From: an uncultured Oscillospiraceae bacterium
GTDB lineage: Bacteria > Bacillota_A > Clostridia > Oscillospirales > Oscillospiraceae
Length of the DNA stretch: 19,749 bases
NCBI GenBank assembly: GCA_900754605.1
Contig: CAAEDK010000019.1
Coordinates: 1 to 19,749, forward strand
Reading direction: 5' to 3'
The translations under genes and the position numbers were made by a program. Under the pieces are notes generated by a model. It was not told the DNA's origin. It ran no database searches and saw only the letters and a program-made list of their open reading frames with translations. This document shows positions 14,317 through 19,749 of this stretch, in pieces; the first letter of the stretch is position 1; each line of letters opens with the position of its first letter.

Positions 14317-14329
14317 ACTTTAACGAGTA
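14316..14329. promoter_or_regulatory. Candidate operator at the acyl-CoA ligase start point
   Basis: TACT-TTAACG-AGTA: 4-bp arms around a TTAA core, directly after the -10 box and over the predicted start point (about 14323). It shares ACTTTAA(C/T)G(A/T)GT with the palindrome in the divergent TrpR-like promoter. Its reverse strand, TACTCGTTAA, resembles half of the E. coli Trp operator (TACTAGTTAA). Confidence 0.5.
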
Positions 14330-14346
14330 AAACCAATAAAGCGCTT

Positions 14347-14360
14347 CGGGGATTTCCCCG
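14347..14360 (+). promoter_or_regulatory. Small leader hairpin before the acyl-CoA ligase gene
   Basis: CGGGG-ATTT-CCCCG: a 5-bp stem with a 4-base loop, ending 6 bases before the AAGGA ribosome site. No T-run follows. It probably only shapes the leader. Confidence 0.45.
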
Positions 14361-14380
14361 TCTGAAAGGATTTGACGGCC

Positions 14381-16015
14381 ATGCCAATTACAGATCTGTT
14401 AGAGCGTAACAGCAAGCTATATGGTGAGGAGATTGCTCTGGTAGAGATCAACCCCGAGATCCAGGAGGCCCAGCGGGTCACCTGGAAGGAGTACGAACTG
14501 ATCCAGCCCACCTCCTCTGTCCCGTACCGCCGGGCCATCACTTGGTCTGTCTTTGACGAGAAGGCCAACCGGGTGGCCAATATGCTGTTGGATCGGGGGA
14601 TCCGAAAAGGACAGAAAGTGGCTATCCTGCTGATGAACTGCCTGGAGTGGCTGCCCATCTACTTCGGTATTATGAAAGCAGGGGCAATCGCAGTACCGCT
14701 GAACTTCCGTTACACCTCCGATGAGATCGACTATTGCCTTAAGTTGGCCGATGTTGATGTTCTCTTCTTTGGTCCGGAATTCATCGGCCGTGTAGAGGCC
14801 ATCGTGCCAAAAATCTCTCAGCAAATGCTCCTCTTCTTTGTGGGCGACACCTGCCCCTCCTTCGCTGAGGACTATCACCGGGCTACCGCCAACTGCTCCA
14901 GCATGGCCCCAAAGGTGCTCATCGATGACGAGGACGAGGCCGCCATTTACTACTCCTCCGGCACCACTGGTTTTCCCAAGGCCATCCTGCTCAAACACCA
15001 CGCCCTGGCCCAGTCTGCCCGGATGGAGGCCATCCACCACGCCACCACCCATGAAGATGTGTTCCTGTGCATCCCGCCTTTGTACCACACGGGCGCGAAA
15101 ATGCACTGGTTCGGCTCTCTGTTCACCGGAAGCAAGGCAGTCCTTTTGAAAGGAAACTCCCCCCAGGCCATCTTCCAGGCCGTCTCCTCCGAGCGCTGCT
15201 CCATCGTGTGGCTGCTGGTACCCTGGTGCCAGGACATCCTGGCCGCCCTGGACCGGGGGGACCTGAAGCTGGAGGACTATCAGCTTTCCCAGTGGCGGCT
15301 GATGCACATCGGCGCCCAGCCGGTACCTCCCTCCCTCATCAAGCACTGGATGCACTACTTCCCCCACCACAAGTACGACACCAACTATGGCCTGTCCGAG
15401 TCCACCGGCCCGGGCTGTGTCCACCTGGGCATGGACCACATCGACAAGGTGGGAGCCATCGGTGTACCTGGATATGGCTGGGAGGTCAAGATCGTGGACG
15501 AGCAGCTCCAGCCCGTTCCCCAGGGGAGCGTGGGTGAGCTGTGTGTAAAGGGTCCCGGCGTGATGGTGTGCTACTACCACAATCCGGAGGCCACCGCAGA
15601 GGTGTTGAAAGACGGGTGGCTGCGCACCGGCGACATGGCCCGCCAGGATAAGGACGGCTTCATCTTCCTGGTGGATCGGAAGAAGGATGTGATCATCTCT
15701 GGCGGCGAGAACCTGTACCCCGTCCAGATCGAGGACTTCCTCGCTTCCCATCCAAAAATCCATGACGTGGCCGTCATCGGCCTGCCGGACAAGCGGCTGG
15801 GCGAGATCGCTGCCGCCATCATCCAGATTAAGCAGGGTATGACCTGCACCGAGAGCGAGATCAAGCAGTTCTGCATGGACCTGCCCCGGTACAAGCGCCC
15901 CCGGAAGATCATCTTTACCGACATCCCCCGCAATCCCACCGGAAAAATCGAAAAGCCCAAGCTCCGGGAGAAATACTGCGGTGTGCGCCTGGTGGAGGCC
16001 CAGAACCAGAGCTGA
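14381..16015 (+). CDS. AMP-forming acyl-CoA ligase (class I adenylate-forming enzyme)
   Basis: Activates a carboxylic acid as an acyl-adenylate, then transfers it to CoA. From ATG 14381 (AAGGA ribosome site; the TTG at 14372 is too close to it) it has 544 residues with all ANL-family motifs: YSSGTTGFPK (191-200), NYGLSESTGPG, GWLRTGDMARQDKDGF, the hinge RKKDVIISGGENLYPVQIE and the catalytic lysine near 522 in NPTGKIEKPK. An extra segment of about 12 residues (after WKEYEL, reading IQPTSSVPYRR) interrupts the usual N-terminal motif. The substrate is uncertain: carnitine/crotonobetaine, medium-chain or aryl acids all fit. Divergence from the TrpR-like/iorAB operon suggests an aryl or related acid. 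Confidence 0.9.
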   Translation: MPITDLLERNSKLYGEEIALVEINPEIQEAQRVTWKEYELIQPTSSVPYRRAITWSVFDEKANRVANMLLDRGIRKGQKVAILLMNCLEWLPIYFGIMKAGAIAVPLNFRYTSDEIDYCLKLADVDVLFFGPEFIGRVEAIVPKISQQMLLFFVGDTCPSFAEDYHRATANCSSMAPKVLIDDEDEAAIYYSSGTTGFPKAILLKHHALAQSARMEAIHHATTHEDVFLCIPPLYHTGAKMHWFGSLFTGSKAVLLKGNSPQAIFQAVSSERCSIVWLLVPWCQDILAALDRGDLKLEDYQLSQWRLMHIGAQPVPPSLIKHWMHYFPHHKYDTNYGLSESTGPGCVHLGMDHIDKVGAIGVPGYGWEVKIVDEQLQPVPQGSVGELCVKGPGVMVCYYHNPEATAEVLKDGWLRTGDMARQDKDGFIFLVDRKKDVIISGGENLYPVQIEDFLASHPKIHDVAVIGLPDKRLGEIAAAIIQIKQGMTCTESEIKQFCMDLPRYKRPRKIIFTDIPRNPTGKIEKPKLREKYCGVRLVEAQNQS

Positions 16016-16039
16016 CCGCCCTTCATATCATCTTTTTCA

Positions 16040-16068
16040 GCGGCGCGGACGATATTCGTCCGCGCCGC
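16040..16068. terminator. Strong hairpin after the acyl-CoA ligase gene
   Basis: GCGGCGCGGACGA (16040-16052), loop TAT, TCGTCCGCGCCGC (16056-16068): a perfect 13-bp GC-rich stem 24 bases after the stop. Only CTTTCG follows on the plus strand, so termination may be partial, leaving some read-through to gltS; CTGAAAAAGA follows on the other strand. Confidence 0.75.
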
Positions 16069-16110
16069 CTTTCGCATTCCCGTTTGAGATCTGGAGCTTG
16101 AGTTCTCTCA

Positions 16111-16143
16111 TGTATTTTTTTGAAGTTTTTTGTATTTTTTTGA
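16111..16143. repeat. AT-rich 20-bp tandem repeat upstream of gltS
   Basis: TGTATTTTTTTGA occurs at 16111-16123 and again at 16131-16143, joined by AGTTTTT. With 20-bp spacing the T-tracts recur about every two helical turns, so the DNA may bend. It lies about 50 bases before the putative gltS promoter. Confidence 0.5.
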
Positions 16144-16194
16144 GTAATTAACAGTTTCTTAGCGTTTTCAACCATCTTCTTTATGCAATATGCC

Positions 16195-16223
16195 TTGACC
16201 GCTTCGTCAAAATGCTGTATTTT
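16195..16223 (+). promoter_or_regulatory. Putative gltS promoter
   Basis: TTGACC (16195-16200), 17 bases, TATTTT (16218-16223). The -10 box is weak. The predicted leader is about 85 bases. Confidence 0.55.
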
Positions 16224-16314
16224 CTGACTTGCCAAAGCTGTTCCTGTGTGTGGACAGCAGGTGTCCGGAAATGCTTTGCAAAGCCAAATCAAAGAGAGAA
16301 AGGACCGTACAACT

Positions 16315-17538
16315 ATGCTCGAGATCAGTCTGAATATGTACCACGCCGTTGCACTGGGCGCATTCCTGTTCTGGCTGGGAGGTGTGATCACCAGCAAGAT
16401 CAGCTTCCTGAACCGCTACTGTATCCCCGCTCCCCTGGTAGGCGGCCTGTGTTTCTCCATCGTAAACTGCATTCTCTACTCCTCTGGAGTCGCCTCCGTC
16501 ACCTTTGATGACACCCTACAAAGTGTCTTTATGATTATGTTCTTCACTACTGTTGGCTTCACCGTCAGTATTCCTGCCTTGCTGAAGGGCGGAAAGGCGG
16601 TAGTCCTCTGTCTGCTGGTAGCTGTTGCCATGATTCCTGTTCAGAACTTCCTGGGGGGCGGCATCATGGCCCTGTTCGGCAAGGATCCACTTCTGGGCAT
16701 CGGCTGCGGCTCTATCGCCTTGGTGGGCGGCCCCGGCACGGCAGCAGCCTACGGACCTGAACTGGAGGCCGCCGGCGCAGTCGGCGGAAGCGTGGTCTCC
16801 ATTGCCGCTGCCACCTTTGGCCTGGTGGCCGGCTCTCTCATGGGAGGTCCTACTGCCCGCCGCCTCATCAACAAATATGGGCTCCATCCCGATAACAGCT
16901 CCCTCCGCACCGGTTCCTCCAGCACTGAGATCCTGGCTACCGATATCGCCAGCGAGGATGAGACTTTCTCCAGCAGCAGCCCCCGCTTTGTCAAAGGCTT
17001 CATGGTTCTTCTTCTGGCCGTGGGCATCGGCAATCAGGTCAGCACCTGGCTGACCGCCCTGACTGGACTGACCTTCCCCGGGTACATCGGTGCCATGCTG
17101 GTAGCTGTGGTAGTCCGCAACGTGATGGACGGCATGAAAGTGGAATATCCCGCAGAGGAAATCGACACAATGGGCAATATGTTCCTGTCTATCTTCCTGG
17201 CTATGGCTCTGGCTGGCCTGAAACTGTGGGAGTTGGTGGATCTGGCCCTGCCCATGATTCTCTGTCTCATCGCTCAGTGCGTCGTGATGGTACTCTTCTC
17301 CTACTTCATCGTCTTCCGTGTTATGGGCCGCAATTATGATGCAGCCGTGATGACTGCCGGCTTTATCGGCTTCTCCATGGGTGCTACCTCCAACGCCATG
17401 GCCAATATGCAAGTAGTCACCAAGAAGTACGGTCCCTCCCCCGTGGCTTACTTCGCCATCCCCATGGTAGGCGGAATGTTCATCGACTTCTTTAACGCAG
17501 TACTCATCACTTTCAATATCGGACTCTGGGCCCACTGA
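16315..17538 (+). CDS. gltS: Sodium/glutamate symporter
   Basis: An inner-membrane carrier importing glutamate with sodium ions (ESS/GltS family). From ATG 16315 (AAAGGA ribosome site 10 bases upstream; the longer frame from 16246 is rejected) it has 407 residues, close to the 401 of the E. coli protein, and about ten hydrophobic segments. Each half carries a re-entrant-loop motif: GGPGTAAAYGP near 165-175 and GFSMGATSNAMANMQ near 352-366. A polar central loop (about 192-228, SSLRTGSSSTEILATDIASEDE) separates the halves. Its place downstream of the acyl-CoA ligase suggests supply of glutamate for transamination of aryl-pyruvates, which is inference; related organic anions cannot be excluded. 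Confidence 0.93.
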   Translation: MLEISLNMYHAVALGAFLFWLGGVITSKISFLNRYCIPAPLVGGLCFSIVNCILYSSGVASVTFDDTLQSVFMIMFFTTVGFTVSIPALLKGGKAVVLCLLVAVAMIPVQNFLGGGIMALFGKDPLLGIGCGSIALVGGPGTAAAYGPELEAAGAVGGSVVSIAAATFGLVAGSLMGGPTARRLINKYGLHPDNSSLRTGSSSTEILATDIASEDETFSSSSPRFVKGFMVLLLAVGIGNQVSTWLTALTGLTFPGYIGAMLVAVVVRNVMDGMKVEYPAEEIDTMGNMFLSIFLAMALAGLKLWELVDLALPMILCLIAQCVVMVLFSYFIVFRVMGRNYDAAVMTAGFIGFSMGATSNAMANMQVVTKKYGPSPVAYFAIPMVGGMFIDFFNAVLITFNIGLWAH

Positions 17539-17574
17539 TTCAAGAATCTGCGAACGTACTTTGGGTCTCATTCT

Positions 17575-17619
17575 GGGAGCGGCTCTGCATTGTGCGGAGG
17601 CCGCTCCCGGCTGCTTTTT
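17575..17619 (+). terminator. gltS terminator
   Basis: GGGAGCGGC (17575-17583) pairs with GCCGCTCCC (17600-17608), with a further inner stem TCTGCA/TGCGGA and one bulged base; a run of five Ts follows at 17615-17619. A standard intrinsic terminator 36 bases after the stop. Confidence 0.88.
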
Positions 17620-17666
17620 CCATGCCGTTCCAGCCCTGCACTCCTGTGTTTTTCCACCGGTCTGTC

Positions 17667-17695
17667 TTGCTTTTCCGCCCCGTTTAGAGTATGAT
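17667..17695 (+). promoter_or_regulatory. nadE promoter
   Basis: TTGCTT (17667-17672), 17 bases, TATGAT (17690-17695). The predicted leader to ATG 17736 is about 35 bases and contains the GGAGGT ribosome site at 17721-17726. Confidence 0.75.
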
Positions 17696-17735
17696 AGCTG
17701 TGCTGAATGAACGACTCAAGGGAGGTCATTTTATT

Positions 17736-19682
17736 ATGCGGGACGGATTTGTCAAAGTAGCAGCCGGCACCCCCCGGATCCGGGTGGCGGACTGCCATTA
17801 TAATGCGGAGCAGATCTTTACCATGATGCGGGAGGCGGACCAGCAGGGGGTGCGGGTGCTGTGCCTGCCGGAGCTGTGCCTCACCGGCTATACCTGCGGC
17901 GACCTGTTTTTACAGGACACCCTGCTCCGTGGGGCCGAGGATGGCCTGAAAACGATCCTGGAGGCCACCCGGAATCTGGATCTGGTGGCCGCCGTGGGGC
18001 TTCCGGTGCGGAACAAGTGGGACGGCAAGCTGTACAACTGCGCCGCCTTGATCCAGCAGGGAGAGATTTTGGGTCTGGTCCCCAAGATCCACCTGCCCAA
18101 CTATGGGGAGTTTTACGAGAAGCGGTGGTTCGCCTCCGGCAAGGATGTAGACGACTCGATCACTCTGTGCGGTCAGGAGGTGTGCCTGTCCGACCGTTTG
18201 ATCTGGGCCTGTGAGGAGATCCCCGATCTGGTCATCGGGGTGGAGATCTGTGAGGACCTGTGGGCGCCGGAGCCCCCCTCCACGGCCCTGGCCAGGTCGG
18301 GCGCCACCCTGATCCTGAACCTGTCCGCCTCCAATGAGACAGTGGGCAAGGCGAACTACCGCCGCAATCTGGTGGCGGGGCAGTCGGGCCGCCTGCTGTG
18401 CGGCTATGTGTACGCCGACGCCGGGGAGGGGGAGTCCACCACCGACCTGGTGTTCAGCGGCCACAATATCATCGCGGAGAACGGCTCCCTGCTGGCCGAG
18501 CGGCGCTTTGCCGCCGGGCTCACCATCAGCGAGATCGACGTACAGCGCCTGGCCTATGAGCGCCGCCGCAACACCACCTTTACTCCCCCTGCCCGGAACC
18601 CCATGGCGGAGGCCCACTGCCTTGGCGTAAGCCGGGTCTCCTTCAACCTGAAGGTTGGGGAGACAAAGCTCACCCGGTACGTCTCCCCCAACCCCTTCGT
18701 CCCCGCCGACGCGGAGGACCGGGCAGAGCGGTGCAATGAGATTTTGAAGATTGCCGCTCTGGGTTTGAAAAAGCGTCTGGAGCACACCCGGGCCCGCACC
18801 GCCGTGGTAGGGCTGTCTGGCGGACTGGATTCCACTCTGGCTATCCTCATCACCGCCGTGGCTATGAAGCTGCTGGACCGGCCGGAGAGCGACATCATCG
18901 CCGTCACTATGCCCTGCTTTGGCACCACCGACCGCACCCGGGACAACGCTGTGGAGCTTGCCCAACGTCTGGGAGCCACCCTGAAACGCATCGACATCGG
19001 TGAGGCAGTGAAGGTCCACTTCCGGGATATCGGCCAGTCCATGGAGGACCACTCCGTCACCTTTGAAAACGGCCAGGCCCGTGAGCGCACCCAGGTGCTC
19101 ATGGACATCGCCAACCAGACTGGCGGTATGGTCATCGGCACCGGCGACCTGTCTGAGCTGGCTCTGGGCTGGGCCACCTATAACGGGGATCATATGTCTA
19201 TGTACGCCGTCAACGCTGGCATCCCTAAGACCCTGGTGCGCCACCTGGTCTCCTTCATCTCCGACGACAAGGGCAGTGAAGACCCCAAGCTGTCCGCTGT
19301 GCTGGATGACATCCTGGATACCCCCGTCTCTCCGGAGCTGCTCCCCGCCATTGAGGGGAAGATCAGCCAGCGGACAGAGGACCTGGTTGGCCCTTATGAG
19401 CTCCACGACTTCTTCCTGTACTACGCCGTCCGCTGGGGTTTCCCGCCCCGGAAGGTGTTCCGTCTGGCGGAGTATGCCTTGGGCCGGACCTATGACCGTG
19501 CCACCATTCTAAAGTGGCTGAACAACTTCTACCGCCGCTTCTTCACCCAGCAGTTCAAGCGTTCCTGTCTCCCCGACGGTCCTAAGGTTGGATCCGTCAC
19601 CTTGTCTCCCCGCGGTGACTGGAGAATGCCCAGTGACGCTGTATCCGCCCTGTGGATGGAGGAACTGGAAAGTCTGAAATAA
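17736..19682 (+). CDS. nadE: Glutamine-dependent NAD+ synthetase
   Basis: It amidates nicotinic acid adenine dinucleotide to NAD with ATP, taking ammonia from glutamine: the last step of NAD synthesis. ATG 17736 has GGAGGT 9 bases upstream; the longer frame starting in the -10 box (17691) is rejected. The 648 residues combine an N-terminal nitrilase-type glutaminase (about 1-290) with catalytic E46 (LPELCLTGY), K117 (VPKIHLPNYGEFYEKRWF) and C172 (VEICEDLWAP), and a C-terminal synthetase with the pyrophosphate loop SGGLDS (361-366), GTGDLSELALGW and the C-terminal KVGSVTLSPRGDWRMPSD. This is the long two-domain form, not the short ammonia-dependent form. It is monocistronic as far as seen. Confidence 0.96.
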   Translation: MRDGFVKVAAGTPRIRVADCHYNAEQIFTMMREADQQGVRVLCLPELCLTGYTCGDLFLQDTLLRGAEDGLKTILEATRNLDLVAAVGLPVRNKWDGKLYNCAALIQQGEILGLVPKIHLPNYGEFYEKRWFASGKDVDDSITLCGQEVCLSDRLIWACEEIPDLVIGVEICEDLWAPEPPSTALARSGATLILNLSASNETVGKANYRRNLVAGQSGRLLCGYVYADAGEGESTTDLVFSGHNIIAENGSLLAERRFAAGLTISEIDVQRLAYERRRNTTFTPPARNPMAEAHCLGVSRVSFNLKVGETKLTRYVSPNPFVPADAEDRAERCNEILKIAALGLKKRLEHTRARTAVVGLSGGLDSTLAILITAVAMKLLDRPESDIIAVTMPCFGTTDRTRDNAVELAQRLGATLKRIDIGEAVKVHFRDIGQSMEDHSVTFENGQARERTQVLMDIANQTGGMVIGTGDLSELALGWATYNGDHMSMYAVNAGIPKTLVRHLVSFISDDKGSEDPKLSAVLDDILDTPVSPELLPAIEGKISQRTEDLVGPYELHDFFLYYAVRWGFPPRKVFRLAEYALGRTYDRATILKWLNNFYRRFFTQQFKRSCLPDGPKVGSVTLSPRGDWRMPSDAVSALWMEELESLK

Positions 19683-19697
19683 CATAGGGGATTTCTC

Positions 19698-19714
19698 CGC
19701 CTGCGGCGCAGGCG
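19698..19714. other. GC-rich hairpin after nadE
   Basis: CGCCTGC (19698-19704), loop GGC, GCAGGCG (19708-19714). It lies 15 bases after the stop without a T-run, so it may be a Rho-type or weak terminator or a leader element of a gene beyond the edge. No gene is supported in the last 67 bases. Confidence 0.5.
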
Positions 19715-19749
19715 AGTGATCTGGGGCTTGTACCAACGAAGCGCCCAAC

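Noticed and set aside
17910..19406. A 498-codon minus-strand open frame opposite nadE, and similar long frames opposite serA, gltX and the acyl-CoA ligase
   Set aside because: All mirror well-conserved enzymes in the complementary frame, as expected from GC-rich third positions; none has family motifs or initiation signals.
19509..19748. Minus-strand frame entering from the right edge
   Set aside because: It overlaps the nadE C-terminus and a hairpin, has no ribosome site visible and no recognisable protein; the last 67 bases are too few to judge.
1..19749. CRISPR arrays, insertion sequences, tRNA or rRNA genes, prophage genes
   Set aside because: No regularly spaced repeats, transposase motifs, cloverleaf structures or phage-like proteins were seen on either strand.

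Overview
The window looks like chromosomal core DNA from a GC-rich anaerobic Firmicute. The family Oscillospiraceae (Flavonifractor / Lawsonibacter / Intestinimonas-like gut Clostridia) is my best guess, from the protein flavour, strong GGAGG-type ribosome sites, consensus sigma-A promoters with 17-base spacers, and an oxygen-sensitive indolepyruvate:ferredoxin oxidoreductase. No tRNA, rRNA, CRISPR array, insertion sequence or prophage is visible.

Layout. (1) Positions 1-3001, minus strand: a serine biosynthesis unit, serC then serA, followed by a rhomboid protease gene cut by the left window edge, from one consensus promoter overlapped by a long imperfect palindrome. (2) 3078-5246, plus strand: a YtrA-type GntR repressor, an ABC ATPase, an ABC-2 permease and a 51-residue membrane protein, all translationally coupled, behind a promoter whose -10 box lies in a perfect 14-bp inverted repeat. 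(3) 5270-6938: a 62-codon orphan gene facing a minus-strand pair (a conserved hypothetical and a secreted SH3-NlpC/P60 peptidoglycan hydrolase), separated by two stacked bidirectional hairpins. (4) 6939-7428: a gene-poor, AT-richer stretch leading to the gltX promoter. (5) 7429-8925: gltX, ended by a bidirectional terminator.

(6) 9160-14230, minus strand: the most interesting block. A TrpR/YerC-like regulator is followed by iorA, iorB, crcB (fluoride channel), paaK and a tandem-ACT protein. IorAB interconverts aryl-pyruvates and aryl-acetyl-CoAs with ferredoxin; PaaK interconverts aryl-acetates and their CoA esters; the ACT protein probably senses an amino acid. Divergently, on the plus strand, lie a second AMP-forming acyl-CoA ligase (14381) and then a sodium/glutamate symporter, gltS (16315). 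Together these could ferment aromatic amino acids to aryl-acetates, or salvage aryl-acetates back to amino acids, with glutamate as amino partner. The two divergent promoters share a short motif, ACTTTAA(C/T)G(A/T)GT, placed where a repressor would act; I propose it as the TrpR-like protein's operator. (7) 17667-19682: nadE, glutamine-dependent NAD synthetase, with its own promoter.

Most genes are standard metabolism. What may be undescribed is the regulatory logic of the aromatic block, the fluoride channel lodged in it, and the 7-bp tandem repeats in two of its intergenic gaps.
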